A stretch of 64,000 bases of DNA from Pampus argenteus (GCA_036937835.1 CM072862.1:21841001-21905000); one strand, 5' to 3'. Positions 1 through 13,663 are shown, counted from the stretch's first letter. The notes: a model not told the origin generated them from the sequence alone. Numbers and translations: made by a program.

Positions 1-624
1 GAGAGAGAGAGTTCCCAGAAGCCCACAGTGGAATAAACACTTTTACCACTAGAGGTCAGTATGACACCATCTTACTAAACTCCGTCTATTTTGCTGTAAA
101 AACTTCATGTTTCCACTTCGACAACTTCTTGCTGTGCTTTTAGACTTATACATAAATGGAAATAATTTTTATTTTTTTGCATTGTGACCAAACATAGTAA
201 CTTCAAATTGACAACACACAAGTTAATTTATATATATTTATATATTTTTCGACGGATGTCTTTCTAGGCTGCAACCTAATTCAGTTGAGAACATAATTTT
301 CTTTTTCAGCTTTTTAGACTAATCTGCGTGTAGATGTACAGCAAATATACTTTCCTCAGTAAGAAAAAAATAAATAAAATAACATTAAATAAAAGTGCAA
401 AAAAAGTTTAAGGAACGTAAAACTAATTTTACAGACGCACCTCTGGCTAATAATGTGATGCGCATTATTATTAGGATTAAAGAACATTGCAGCTCTTTTA
501 TTCATATTTGTTGTTCTTTACTCACCTCAAAACAAGTTTTGCTTCCGTGGTTTCAAATCAAATCCCCTCTGAAAGGAAAAGTTGAAGAAAAAGATGCGCA
601 CGTCAAAAGTCGCTCCAAATGACG

Positions 625-807
625 CACGTGTTTTTGTCTTATAAATATATATATGACACCTGGTATTTAACATTAAAAACAGGTGCAACAGTTAAGACAA
701 TGAGACGTGCAGTCTGCCGTGTGGATGAAGAGTAGAGGAGCTGCTCTGCTGCGAGGACAGCTCAGCCTCTGTGGGTTGGCGGGTCTACCTGCGTGTTTCT
801 ACAACCA
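625..807 (+). promoter_or_regulatory. Possible TATA promoter and first exon, plus strand
   Basis: CACGTG is at 625-630 and a TATA-like TATAAATA at 640-647. About 30 bases downstream a more GC-rich stretch begins. It ends in a good donor, CAACCA|GTGAGTG, with GT at 808-809. An ATG at 724 opens a 28-codon frame that stops at TGA 808-810, just across the putative donor. A plus-strand transcript would run antisense into mfge8. No homology was recognised, so this may be a noncoding RNA promoter or chance. Confidence 0.2.
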
Positions 808-1484
808 GTGAGTGAAAGGAAGGACAGTGATGTCAAATGTGAAGGTCACCCAATTAAAATGTAATTAAAGATATGAATATATATACGTACATCCAAACCA
901 AAGGATCGGCAGGTTGTGGGTTTAAAAGTGATCAAATCATGAAATAAACAAATAAACAGCTCCAATGAGCTCCAATGTCCACTTGTTTATTGCACCAAGG
1001 TGACGTGGACATCGAAGCTCTGCGGTGTGTCAAATGTTTGTTTGTTTATTTCACCTATTTAGTTCATGCATATTTTGAATGTATAATGGAAAGATGTAAA
1101 CAAATAAAATAATCAGAAATAATTTGGGGGTTTTTTCTGTCTTATTTTGGACAGTGTACATATGTAAAAAAAATAAATAAAATAAAATAAAACAATACAA
1201 ATCTGCAAAACTACCAAAGGTAAAAATAGACTATGGTAATTACTATTGATTATTTCCAATTCCAATGCACTTGGTTGATTAATGTATCAACACTCGGTTA
1301 AGTTGTTCTGCTCCTGTTCCCACAAACATCACCTACAGCTGTTTGCATTTCTCCTTAACTCTTTGGAAGCAGATGTTAGCTGATGAGGTTCCTGACATTT
1401 CTCCAGCTGGTGACTGTGTTTTCCTGGAAAACACTGTGATCTTTTATTGGTAACCCTGCTATGGTGTAGAAAACACACACGCGC

Positions 1485-1584
1485 GTGAAATGCACATTCT
1501 CGTACAGTATAGGCACACACACACACATACACACGTGAAATGCACATTCTCGTACAGTATAGGCACACACACACACATGCACAG
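1485..1584. repeat. 50-bp tandem duplication with internal CA tract
   Basis: The segment starting GTGAAATGCACATTCTCG at 1485 is repeated at 1535. Each copy continues through CAGTATAGG into a short (CA)n. The overlapping short frames here rich in Cys and Val are products of the CA/GT tracts, not genes. Confidence 0.85.
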
Positions 1585-2966
1585 TGGTGACAGATGTGTC
1601 CGAGATGCTCCATCCTCCACCACATTCATTTCATAGAGATGAAAGCTGTTGCCAGGGGCCAAACATACCAGGACTGTGATCTTAGCAGGGAGATGAGGGG
1701 CTAACAGGAACAGGGTGTAATTACCCTTGTAAACAGCAGGCAAAAAAAACAGTAGTCCAGTATGAAGGAGACTTACAACAGTCAGTAAGTGGCTGAAACG
1801 TCTTCAAGGAAACATTGAAGACAGGAGAGCTTTTTTTTTCTTTTAATGCAAATAAAACAGTTTCAAACTTTCATATCATCTTTTAACATTACATGGAAAC
1901 TCTACTTTTTTTTGGATCATAACCATATCTAAATATTGCAGAGATGTCCCCCCTAAAAGCATTTTATGTTAAGCGTTGTTCCTCTACTTTACGTAGCTCT
2001 CTTTGTGTCCCCAGTCACACACCCAGTCCCCTGTATGTGGCCTCACCGACTTGTCTGTACATGCAGGAGAACGGCCACCAACACCCACTCTGACATGGGC
2101 ATTGTCTCACTAAATGAGACTCTGTCAAGCTGTGGGAATAAAACTATATATATTATTATTATATAACTGGTGATGTTTCTTGATTGAAAAGCAATAAATG
2201 CAAAGATTTCTTTTAACTTTTTAATTAATTATCTCAGTTCAAGAACAACCATGAATTAAAAAAAAAAAAGCATGTAAACCATGTTTATTTTCTACATATT
2301 TCACATTTGCTGTAAAAACTATTAAATTACAATGAAATTATGTGTAAGAATGAAATGGAAAATCCAGTTAAAATATGTAAAAAACAAACAAAAAAACCCC
2401 ACTGATGTCACATGGACAACATTAAACATCTTGCAGTAAACCTTACAGTTTGTTTGATCCTGTTGAGTTCAATTTTTATTTTTCTACACTCTCACATCTT
2501 AAAATCCATGTTGCACAGGCCCTGCTTGTTTAGTGAGATACATGATGAGTGTTTGTTACCTGTCCGCTGCAGATCAGTAAAACTACTAAAAAAAAAATAG
2601 CAGGGTTGTATAATTTAGAAGGCAGAACAGGAAAAAGGGAAACTGTCAATTTCGTCTTTAGTTTGGAGTACAAGAGAGGCAAAAGCACTATTATCAAGTC
2701 AGGTTTTTTTTAGAGCAAATCTATATAAATTTAATATTCAAAAGCATGAAAACTCAGTAGAAGATTATCTGTGAGTGATGTCAATTTCATTAACATGAAC
2801 ATTTAAAAAAATCACTATTTAGAAGGTGCTACAAGTGTTACAGTCCAATCTATTGAGCCAACAGGCTCTTTATCCATCCAGACAAACAAACAGGACACGT
2901 TCTCCGCTGAGACGCTGGATGAGGATGGAGCACTGATCGGTAGTGACTGATAAGTGTTTTTTTTTT

Positions 2967-5900
2967 TTAGTCATCGCAGCCCAGCAGCTCCATGCGTAGA
3001 GTGATGTGCTCGTGCCACTCCCAGGGGATGACTCGGACGTATCGGGCGTAGAACGGTGGCTCAAATACATTCTTCTTATGAGTGTTGTTGTCAATGTTGC
3101 CTTGAAAAAGCTGCAAATAACAAAAAAAATACAAAATAAAATAAAAAAATTAATAGTTGCTGGATATTATGTATTTGTTATATGTTGTGCAGTTTATCCA
3201 AGAAGGAAATTTTATTATAAGAAGAACCAGGTGAGAAGGAGGGAGGCCACTGGTTCTGTATGGTTAATGAGCTTGAAACTAACGTAATGAATTAATGGGC
3301 TTCAACCAGACCAGAATACATCCACCAAATGTCTCTCATAAATGCCAAAGAGAGAACAAGGCAACATCATTAACGTCATTGTTTTGTCCAATCAACTCTC
3401 CAAAATCCAAACATATTCTGTTTACAATAATGCAAGTCTAGCAATGCAGCAAATTCACACATTTTGAGAACCCATAACCATCAAATATCTGGCATTTTAG
3501 CTTGAAAAATGACTAAAATGATGAACTGATTCTTAAAAACAATTCTTAAAATATATATATTTTTCTTTCAATTAATCAACTAATTGTTGCAGCTCTAGAC
3601 CCAGATCCTATAAGCTACACCCAAACGTAAGAGCATTCAGACAAAGCCCCTGGGGCAGCATCATTATGTCATTAGTCTGTCAGCTCTGTGCTCAATAAAA
3701 ACATCAAAGATTGTTTTACAGTTTTATTGGATCCTCTGGGTCCAGGCACTCTATTAAGAGCAGCTCAAATTCTCTTAAAAAAGGACAAGAGAGGAATATT
3801 TCCTGGTTCTCTCTCTCAGGAAATGCTGAGGAGCATCTTCCACTGCTGCAGTAGTCTAGTCAAGTCTATCTTATAAAAGCAAAAGAAATAAGCAGAAGTG
3901 CTGACAGGATTATAATCATGTATAACTTTTTTTTTTTTTTAGATTCTATAATAAATAAGAGAAAATACGTTTAAGGGATCAACATATGTCTGACCTTATC
4001 ATTGCTTGTGTTCTCGTCCTTCACCGTACTCCAAGACTCTCCGTCGTTACTGTAAGCAACTTTAAACACTGATACAAACTGCACCACCCCGAAGTCCTTG
4101 GCCCCCTGAGTGATGATGCCCGTGAGGCGTTTTGTCTTCTCTAGATCCACCTAGTGAACAAAACGAGAAGAAAACAGATGTACTTCAAAAGCCACACGAA
4201 CAGTGTGAGGGCGCTGCAGAACTTTCCCGTGCAAACACTGCACCGGTTATAACAGTTTAGCACTAAAGACTCACCTGGATCCACTCTGATCGGTTGTTGT
4301 TGGCAGGAGCCCAGGCGTTTGTCTTTCCCTGCTTATCCAGACGGGCAAACTGAGGGTGCCATGTGAAGGTATCAATGCCCCATGTGCGGTAAGAGCTGGA
4401 GGCTGAAACTTGCCCATCTGAGATGAGGCGAGACTTCATTCCCAGAGGCTCTGAGCAACCTGCCGTGTTTGAATAAACTGTGAATACAAAAAAAAAAAAA
4501 AAGAAGGAGACGGAAAGAAGGGGACGGAAAAGCGACAGTAAAAGAGAGAGAGAAAGGAAAACACCAATGAATACACCCAAAGAAAAGACTAATTAACTGT
4601 ATTCAGCATTTGAAGAAAATTAGGAACATTCAGAAAGGTTTAGCGCACCAAATTACCCGAGTGGAAGAATAAGAAAAAGGCGTACAGGCAGTAGAAGAAT
4701 TACATGCAGTGATGTGCATAGAGCTACATATGTAGTGTATATACATGTTCAAAGAAGATAAAAGGATAAATAGTAAGATGTGTTTTCTGTCTAGCTTTTA
4801 TTGCTGCATAACACAGCTACCCGCAGGATACTGTTTACACTATACACTTTCTGTGTGGTTGAACCTCAGCTTGATATAAAGTCAGTACATTTTACTGCAG
4901 GAAAAAAGTCAACACAATAAAACAAGAGACAATTAAACAAGAGTCTCACTTAACTTCAATTTGAGATTTTATACATATTTGTTTTAACGAGGGTTCACAA
5001 TAAAATAAAATAAAAATCACTGAGGCCATAACTTGACTTGAACCTTATGTCATCCTGCTTTTTACATTGATATCTTTTAGCTTTAAAACAGGGTCTCTTT
5101 TCTGAGTGTTTACCATTGAGTCCACAGCCCACCAGCTCCATGCGTAGTGTACAGGCCCGGCGGCAAACCACAGGGATGATGCGGATGTACTGGGCCACAA
5201 TAGGAGGGTCGAAAAGATTTGTCTTTGTGCTGTCGTTATCTGAGTTGCCCACAAACACCTGCAGCACAGAGGCAAAGAGTATGAGGCAGGAGCTTCAAAC
5301 AGCACTAAAATGATGGTACGTAACTGATATTTAATGTGAGATCAGGTCTAACCCTGTCTTTCCGTTGGCCATCCACCTTGTACGTGGTGTAAGTGTTTCC
5401 ATCAAAGCTGCTCGCCACCTTGAAGGCCTTGATGTACTCTGCCGAGCCCATACGACTGGCTCCCTGAGTGATGATTCCTGTCAGACGCATCTTCTTCTGC
5501 ATGTTGATCTGGTTTTAACAACAAGAGGTCGAGTGTTTAATCAGCCTCACAGTTCTCATTGGTCTCATTCTGCGTGACCTCGTGGTTCAATTTGGCTTCT
5601 CTCACCTCGATCCAGGGGTTCCTGTCATGAGCGGCTGACGTCCAGGCGTTGACGATGCCTTGGTTGTTGAGCCGAGCCAGCTCCGGGCCCCAACGCTGGA
5701 GACCCAGAATGCCATAGTGCACCGAAGAAGCAGAAATCTGGGACTCCACGATTGCTCCTCCCTCCATCCCCAGCAGAGATATACAACCTAGCATGCAGAC
5801 ATTAAAATATTACCAGTAGTGGTATTAAATTCTAAAATGTGTGTGTCAAAATTGGCCACGGATGCAACCATTTGAAGAATGAATACAATAAATGAAAAAA

Positions 5901-8900
5901 TGCGAGTGAAAATATATCAAAGTCAGTGAACGTACGTAGCTGGCACTGCTTCCCAACATATGGTGAGGGGCACTGGCAGGTGTAGTCTCCATCAAGATCT
6001 CTGCACGCCCCTCCATTGTTACAAGGCTCATTGGCACAATCATTCACATCTGGAAATATGGACATCGTATTAATTTCAACCCCTTTAAAATTTACTTTGG
6101 TCCATAAATTTGTGAAATATTCTGTGACACACAACAATGACAAAATATCAGTAGTTTAAGATGTGGTGCACACCTGCCTACAGGTGATTCAGAGAGAGAA
6201 CAGAAGGCTTTTGAAAGCAGGCAGAGGAACACAAGAACCTCACTGTCCTCCGACATAACAGATGGTAACATGAAGTTTCTCTTAAGTCTCAGATGATGAC
6301 AGATATGCCTGAGGGCAACACTGAGGGGACGGGACACGCTTGGCAACCAGATCAGAGGGCACAGCAGGTTAAAGCTGAAATATTACGCTTGATTATCGTC
6401 TCATGCAGGAGGACATAGAGCTCTGATGCCAGTAAAGAGCGATAACCGTCCGGCCACTTCATGTATTCCTTCTGACCACTTATCATGTAATGCTCTTCGA
6501 TCTCCACAAGGTGGCACACTTACACTGTAAACTGTTGAGATGAGTACACAGCAGTCAAATGTACTGTTTTCATTCATCTCTGGATCATAATATTTCTTTA
6601 GGTGCAATGATAACCACTATTCAGACCTTATATGAAATAATATACCGACCACAAAGTATAACAGAGGCCCATAATTACTTATTGACTTATTGAGAATGTC
6701 TGAAATCACTTTCTAGTTACTATATATTGCACAATATTCACTGCTGGGCATTTAATTCGTGCTATGTGCCCTAAACAAAAAAGGTAGGCTCCATGGCATG
6801 TACACTACTGTCTTCTATCAATCCTTTAATGCAATGTGTTGCACTCTACAACTGTCAGTGATGACGGAAAATGATAATGATTCATATGTGTTTAAAAACC
6901 TCAATGTACTCGCTCACTATGAAATAAACTGCTATACGGAGCAGTGATTGACTGAGCGAGATTTACTTTCTTACCATTTAAACACAGACTGAACATCTGG
7001 TAACTACATGTCTGGAGAACCTGGCTTAAGTCTTTATGCGATAAATATGATTTGGCCAAAAACAGTAGTTCCTGCAGGGATTTAGTGGTTTTGACTGGAT
7101 TTTAATGTATGTTTATAAAGAGCTTTTAAACTTTACACATTAAGAGCTGCAGCCAGATCAGGTGAGACTGAATCAGATGTTACTCGACCATTAAACATCG
7201 CCTTATTCTCTCCGTCTCGCTCAAGACACTCTACCGGACTTCACGTCTAAAGCAGATGACAGGTTGACGTAATGCCACACGGGTCTGTTTAATTCTTGTT
7301 CCCATTAACACTAAGAGGATTGGTCACAACTTAGAAACAAATGCCTGTATGTCTGTGACAACACTGGCACAAACAAAGCTAATAACAGCGAGGAACAAGT
7401 GATCCTACTGAGAGCAGGACCGTGATTCGCTCTTTAAATCCACTCAGAAGGCTGTGCTGAACAGTTTATTTTGTTAACTTTATTTTCACCTGTTTTGGCA
7501 ACACAGTTGAGCCAGTAAAACATGAATAAAATAATTTAAAAAATGCATTGCAAATTTTTGACAAACATAAGTAATTTTAATACTATTTACCTACTAACAT
7601 GTCATTTTAGATATGAATTTTAAACCTACATCTGTATCTATGAATTTGCTGCATGGGTTTCACCCCATTCCTCCTTTTTGCACCTCTTTACTAGCCCAAC
7701 CTATGACGTCTGACTGAGCCAAAATTAGAAAATGTTTGGGAGTTGACTACCAGACTGCACAAACACTACAATTGGTGGTCAGGCTTTGGGAGGGTGAGCT
7801 GTTCATTGACAACAAAGGCCTTTTTAGTAACAGCATAAAAATCCTGAGACTTAAAGCTACACTGGCTGAGCTATTTTTAACCTCTAATTCTACCGCTTTC
7901 ACCTGTTTTAATTTGCAGCTCTGAGCAGCCACACACACACATTGCTTATAACGTTAAATAAATTCCACAATATGGGCGTCGATTATAATTCAGAAATACT
8001 ACACCTACTACGTTTACTCTATACTTTCTAACAATGGCATTCACAACCCTTGTAAAATAATGCTTGTATAATTATAATTATATAATATTATATAATAATG
8101 TATATAATTATATTTATTCTTCCACTACCAACCTCTAAATAACTACTGCACATGCAAACTTCTAGTCATTACATTAAGAGGATATGATGGAATTCACTAA
8201 TATCAAAACTTTTAGCTCATTTGGTCAAGATTAAGTCTGTGAAAAAGGACAAACAGTGTTGGACCTGTGTGGAAGGCAGCTGCATGCTAAGAGACTTGGA
8301 GTGGTCTTTTACTAATTAGCCAAACTGTGACCTATTGAATGAGGCCCTTTCATAAGACTGCTGAGCTGACTACACATACTCTGGTCTACTGCTGATGCTA
8401 CAACAAGATGGGAAAACCTTAGTCGAGATCTGGGCCTTCTTATTCTTCTTGCATTAGGATGCATCGCAGTTGCTATCATTACATCTAGATGCTTTCCTTC
8501 TATCTAGGCTGAGGTTATCTTCCCTACTTATCTACTTGCTAAATAAATATAGTTTTTTCTTTAATTTGTTGCATAAATAGCAAGATATCTGCAGAGAAAC
8601 TGACAAGACGGTCTAAAGATGTGCAATGAAATTAGAGTAGAAATTGAGGATTTTATTGGTAAACGTGTTCTAATTTCTCAGTCAATACGGCTGTACTTTT
8701 TGTTCCTATGTGTTGATCTGAGTGCACAGCCTCAGCTCACAGTCAGAGGTCCTACTTACTGATCTGGCAGTGTGCTCCATCAAAGCCAGGCTGACACTTG
8801 CAGACGTACTCGTTGAACACATCTCCTCGTCTGGTCGGAGCGATGACCTTGCATGAACCGTCGTTCTCACAGGGGTTAGGAGTGCAAGGTCCTGAGAAAA

Positions 8901-11073
8901 GAAAGATGAAAAAGGGTATAAAAAAAAAAGAAAGTGTATAATTAACTTAGATTTCCCTCTAAACGTTTCCTCTTTGCTCTACCTGTCTCTGTCAGGTTGC
9001 AGGTTTCACCGCCGAATCCGTCCGCACAGATACAGATGAAGGGATCATCGCCTACCCCAGTCACACACGTTCCTCCGTTATGGCACAGATTCACCTCACA
9101 GTAGTCACCTGAGGACACAAGAGAGAACAACAGTGAGTCAAAAACAAACAATAACCCTACAATACTGTAACACGGCTAACATTTTGTCCCAAAAAGGTGG
9201 ATTTTTCATGGATAAAAGTAAAATACACTGGTGGAAAATGAAGCATGAGTGCTTCCCTAGATCAGCTGTTTCCTCATCTTGTCTAAATAATTGTTATAAC
9301 AGACGTTCTGCTGCTTCTGCTGCTAAGTCACAGATCCTGGCTTGATCAGGAAAACGGAGGAGGAAATGACAGAGCTCCAGAGGGAGCGGCAAGGCACACA
9401 TTTATGAGGCACACATACATTTATGAGTCACCTTTAACTCATAATTAGCCTTTTTTGATTTTACTTGTCATGTCTGAGTCATTTTATTGAAGCTCTTAGC
9501 AGCCTCAGGTAGAACTACCGGACTGCTTTTTAAAAATGTTTTGCATCATTTGTAACTACAGTAGACTTATCACCATAATTATGAAGCATAGTTTGTCTGT
9601 TTTATACTAGAACGAGTCTAACAGTTGTTGTCAAACCTCTTTGAACCGGACATACTGGCTTTACTACTTAAGTGATGAACATGTTTTTAGCATGAGAACA
9701 AATCTGAGCACAGATGTTTTGAAAGACAAAGAAATTGGCCATTGAGGGCAGGGGGTGTCACAGATTAAATGACACTGAATTCAATGTGGGCTAATTAATG
9801 TAAAACCTGTAAGTAGGAATAAAGTCAAGCTATGGTGACTTTATTTGAACATTTTGTATTTCCAGGATAGTAAATTCAGTAATAAAATTAAATGGGAAAA
9901 CAAATCTTTAACAAACACATTTTTATGCAGCCAAAACTGACAACAGAACATGTCTATGTGCATGTGCAGGATTAAGAGATTGCAGGATTAGCCAGGTTGA
10001 ACAGCTCTTTCAGGAATGAGCAGTTACACAACATGACAGTGCAGCGGATCACGAGAGGCTCAGGACACGCAGCACATCTGACAGACAGGTGGGCAATAGA
10101 TCCTGGATGTAAACAAGACACTGCGACAGTATAAGAACAGCAGCCACACACAGTTCAGACGGTGAAAAGAGTCGTTATCTCCAGGTTTTTACACAGAGGA
10201 GTTAATGTGGCGTCAAATGCTCCTAATTGGCAGCACTGTTTCAGGTCAAACTTAACTTAGATGAGGGACCAGCTGGTTCACGATGACTCTAGATAAGAGC
10301 ACATATGGTGTTATTTTTCTCTCCATCTGCACCACATCTTAACGTAACTACAAAGGTATCAGCTGGGGCATGAATACAAACTATTCTTCTATGTGGCCGG
10401 TGCAAAAAAAAAGATTGCTGCAAGTAGCTGTGCACAAAATAACAGAGTCTTACATATAATAACAGAGTAGCCTCACATCTAATTACTCATTCTACCATGA
10501 AAATAATAAACCGGAGTCTTGGGATATAGGATAAGCAAATACATATTGTCTTACAAACTATACGTCTATAAATAATGACTTTGGTGATGACAAGTTAAAC
10601 ACTTTCAAAGATGATAACAACAGCTATATTTTAATTTGTGTGACCAATATATGTATAGCCCCTTCTTTTCCCATCACTAAGAAACATTGACACATAGTAG
10701 AAAAAAAACCTGAATCTTTATGAGTCAGTGAAAGTAGCAGGCCTATACTGGTTTGATAGCTCCATCGTAATGAGGGAAAAGGGAGGAAAATGGCATGGAA
10801 AATCAGACTAGGTGGCATAGTTCTGTGCCAAAGTCTCTTTGTGAATGGCATGGTGAAAAAAAAGGAGTTTTGGTTTTATATAGAAGAGATACAAACTAGA
10901 CAACAACATAAACTGAGTAGTTTGTTTACAGGACACAAATAAACTATATGAATACGATTAATAGGCTGTGAAAAAAACAACAACAACAACAACTCACCTC
11001 TGACTGAAGACAGGCACAGCAGAAGAGTAGCTGTTGTTAAATACACTGTTATTACATTTCTAGGAAGTTTCAT
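2967..11073 (-). CDS. mfge8: Milk fat globule-EGF factor 8 / lactadherin, ten coding exons
   Basis: Secreted bridging protein: discoidin domains bind phosphatidylserine and an EGF-borne RGD binds integrins, so apoptotic cells and vesicles are tethered to phagocytes. Exons, 5' to 3': 11073-10998, 9108-8983, 8891-8760, 6049-5936, 5787-5606, 5508-5353, 5258-5114, 4477-4275, 4150-3995, 3110-2967. All have GT-AG ends and phases close to 477 residues. Residues 1-26 form a signal peptide (MKLPRNVITVYL...). EGF1 is about 28-67, EGF2 about 68-111 with RGD at 89-91, EGF3 about 112-149 (NVNDCANEPC). The two F5/8 type C domains are about 151-310 and 311-477. The second keeps the TWG...F and QGAKDFG spikes that insert into membranes in mammalian lactadherin. 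Three EGFs resemble EDIL3, but C1 (PELARLN), C2 (ASSSYRTWG) and the abhd2 neighbour favour mfge8. Teleosts may carry two copies; which one this is cannot be told. Exon 8 has an ambiguous acceptor (see 4459-4477). Confidence 0.92.
4459..4479 (-). other. mfge8: Tandem in-frame 3' splice sites of mfge8 exon 8
   Basis: Two AG acceptors 18 nt apart can open this exon. The upstream AG (4479-4478) follows a long U-rich tract and adds VYSNTA to the C1-C2 linker. The downstream AG (4461-4460, exon start 4459) gives ...GLN-GCSEPLG, which matches the usual family linker exactly. Both keep frame, giving 477 or 471 residues. Confidence 0.6.
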
Positions 11074-11226
11074 ATTTGTTTACACGCTTTTGTTCCGTTA
11101 GTTATATTTCGGAGCCTCGAACTAGTGCTGCCTTTAAAGTGCTGTCGGAAATATCCAAACTACAAGTGGACGAAGCGATGAATGAGGCAGCTGGGATTTT
11201 CCGATAATACCCGAGTTAACCGCGTG

Positions 11227-11248
11227 TGACGTCACCGAGGGGGCGGGG
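11227..11248. promoter_or_regulatory. CRE and GC box upstream of mfge8
   Basis: A perfect palindromic CRE, TGACGTCA, is at 11227-11234. It is followed at 11239-11248 by a GC box, GGGGGCGGGG. They lie about 155 bp upstream of the mfge8 ATG on the minus strand, in the most GC-rich patch of this intergenic region, so they probably mark the mfge8 core promoter. Confidence 0.5.
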
Positions 11249-11249
11249 A

Positions 11250-12323
11250 GTTCGGGGGGACAGGTCGCCATGACTACAGTAAATTTGTTTGAGTAAAAAT
11301 TATTGTTTAATTTAATGTTATTTATTTGTATTATTTTTAAAATTGTAATGTATATTACGTATATATTTTTCTCTGGTCCATTAATTAACTTTATATAATT
11401 TCCACTATTTATAATTTGAAAGGCCTTTCCACCGTTTCTTATAATGGAGCTGCAGAGGTATGATGCATCTTGTAGGGGGTTTATATTGGGGTTTATGTAG
11501 GGTGTAAATATATCTATATATTTTAAATCATATATGGGTAGTCCATTTGCTATTAAAAAAAACACATTTTCTATTTTATCAAAAAAATATAATAATAATA
11601 ATAGATTAAAAACCACGGCGTGGGGTCCTGCTAAGTGCTGTCCTTAAACTGTAAACTGTAATAATGTTATTTTTTCACAAAGCCCCTCGGCATTTATAAA
11701 CTTTATTGAACTGTAATACTGTGAATAACAACTTCAATCTGTTAAACTCTGTCGCCATCAGGTGGACATTTTATTTACAACAAGGAAGACAACAAAGAGT
11801 GCACTCAGTACTTGAACTTACTCCAACTATTGCTGCCCATAGCAAACTTACAATCAGTTAGACTAATTTGTCACTACACAGTTGTTAAATAATTAAATAT
11901 ACAGGCTAACTAAAGAGCTCTACTGTACAAATGTGCAAATTTACAGAGACCATGCCCTGTCTTGATGTTGTATAGATACATTTTAACAACATTTTCTGAT
12001 AAATGAGAGATGACCAAAGGGCATCTGATAAATATAATAGCCTGCTGGTAAATGTAGCTATAACATCAGGGGTTTAATCAATGTGGTAAAGTTATGTAAC
12101 AGGTTTCTGCTCACGTTACTGTCACGTTCAGGAAAGATCTCGTCGACTGTACGTACTGCACGCTAAATACTAACAGAGGAAATCCTATAAAACTGATTAA
12201 ATGTTAGATTGATTAACGTACTGGCAAAAAATGTTTATTATTTATTTATTTTGTAATACATTATCAGAAAACGGCAAGTTCTGGATAAAAATCATACATT
12301 GTAAAAAAAATTATAATATAATT

Positions 12324-12388
<65 letters not shown>

Positions 12389-12500
12389 AATGGGATAAAA
12401 GATGACAATAATGACAAAAATTATAATGTGAATCTAAAAAAGACGAAGAGAAATAAAGAAGGGGCGTGGAAATCGGGTGACGTATGTACCAGATGACAGC
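11250..12500. other. AT-rich intergenic DNA between divergent mfge8 and abhd2
   Basis: No gene was seen. The frame at 11134-11616 on the minus strand is an AT-rich random frame rich in Ile, Asn and Tyr without a family match. A long TA microsatellite occupies 12330-12382. Confidence 0.6.
12330..12383. repeat. (TA)n microsatellite
   Basis: About 27 uninterrupted TA units lie about 125 bp upstream of the abhd2 promoter motifs. The length is likely polymorphic. Confidence 0.95.
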
Positions 12501-12508
12501 AGTTTCAA

Positions 12509-12554
12509 CCAATGAGAAAGCCGATATGCAAATTATAGCATCTTCTAGGAAGTG
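12509..12554 (+). promoter_or_regulatory. abhd2: abhd2 promoter elements: CCAAT, octamer, ETS-like site
   Basis: CCAAT is at 12509-12513, a perfect octamer ATGCAAAT at 12526-12533, and an ETS-like AGGAAGTGG a few bases further on. They precede the noncoding first exon that ends in a strong donor at 12701. No clear TATA box was seen. Confidence 0.5.
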
Positions 12555-12599
12555 GAGTTCAGCTAGTGTGGCTAGCGGAGGGCGTCATACACACCACAT

Positions 12600-12701
12600 A
12601 TCTCATAAAACAAACAGACAGACAGATAAAAGGACACGGACATAAATAATGCTCACTCGACTTTGAGCAACAAGAAAGAGAGTCTTTTTCCTTCAGCTGA
12701 G
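12600..12701 (+). other. abhd2: abhd2 noncoding exon 1 (5' UTR), start approximate
   Basis: The 3' edge is inferred from a near-consensus donor, CTGAG|GTAAGT, with GT at 12702-12703. The transcription start is not determinable and is placed near 12600 only from the promoter motifs. A second noncoding exon, 15149-15190, sits between TCCCACAG and CAG|GTCAGT. Confidence 0.5.
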
Positions 12702-13663
12702 GTAAGTGAGCTAAAGATGCTAACTCGTTAAGCTAGCGTTACGTCTACAATTAACGGCTGAAAATCGTATAGTTAACTCAGAGACAGCCTACGTTGTTGT
12801 TAAAGCTACGCAGCAATCAAACCGAAGTGGGAAAGCAAGCGTGTTAAAGAGGATTCGTCTGGTGTCTTACCTTAATATGAAGGTAATTGATAAATTGTTA
12901 TCATGGGTGGTCAGGCAAACTCGTCCCGTAAGAGCCGAGATGTGATGTCATTTTCTAGTTGTCTCTTACCCATCTCCGTCGATATGTGTTTTCCCTTTTT
13001 AACTTAACCTGCATTGAGCCTTATTCCTAACCCCAACTGGTCGTCTTCTGAGGTGTTTAACCTGACCCCAGCCTTACCGTAACCCCGTCCAGTTATCTCT
13101 ATCAGACCACGGAGGTGGTGCGACGTGAATCACAGCTTTAACAGGGGTAACAGACTTCGACATAACACCTAATGCGGTTCAGTAGGGGCGGATAAAGATG
13201 CGGCGGGCTTTGTTGGCCATTCATCCATTTTTTTCCCCCCGTTCATTAATCCATTTTCCCCCTTTACTATGTTTGCTAACTAACATCAGTACAGTATGTA
13301 CCCTTGTGGCTGTAAACGCCTCTCTTTCTCTTAATGTCTTGTTGTGTGTCGTGACAAAGAAGGAAGAGCTAACATTAGCAGCTTCTCTAATGCCAAATGG
13401 GATCGTTTATTAACTGGAACAGTGTGGCCTTTATAGAAAGCACACTTCATCTAAACATTAGCTAGACACAACTGTCAGATGTAATGTTACTCTCCTGGTT
13501 TGTTTTTCCAGTGGATGAGACTGGTATTAGCTGTGTGGATGCGGGGCATGTTGCTAATTATATGCATCTGGGGGTAATACTGTGCACCATATCTGTTATA
13601 TATCAAAAGTTCTGCTTATGTGTGAGTTGTTTTTTTGTTGTTGTTTTTTTTACATAAGATTTT

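Larger units (their letters stand above)
1..2966. other. Left flank without a recognised gene; includes presumed mfge8 3' UTR
   Basis: No exon of a known family was found on either strand. The part next to 2966 is presumably the mfge8 3' UTR. Candidate minus-strand poly(A) signals (AATAAA, seen as TTTATT on the given strand) lie at 2475-2480 and about 2283-2288, but neither can be proved. The stretch is AT-rich with short A-runs. It contains a 50-bp tandem duplication at 1485-1584 and a TATA-like promoter candidate near 640, listed separately. Human HAPLN3 lies next to MFGE8, but I found no hapln3 exon here. Confidence 0.5.

Noticed and set aside
2967..11073. edil3 as the identity of the first gene
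   Set aside because: Three EGFs and an RGD fit EDIL3, but discoidin residues such as PELARLN and ASSSYRTWG, and the abhd2-rlbp1 neighbours, fit mfge8 better.
11134..11616. 160-codon minus-strand frame upstream of mfge8
   Set aside because: The composition is AT-driven (Ile, Asn, Tyr), no domain is visible, and it covers the likely mfge8 promoter.
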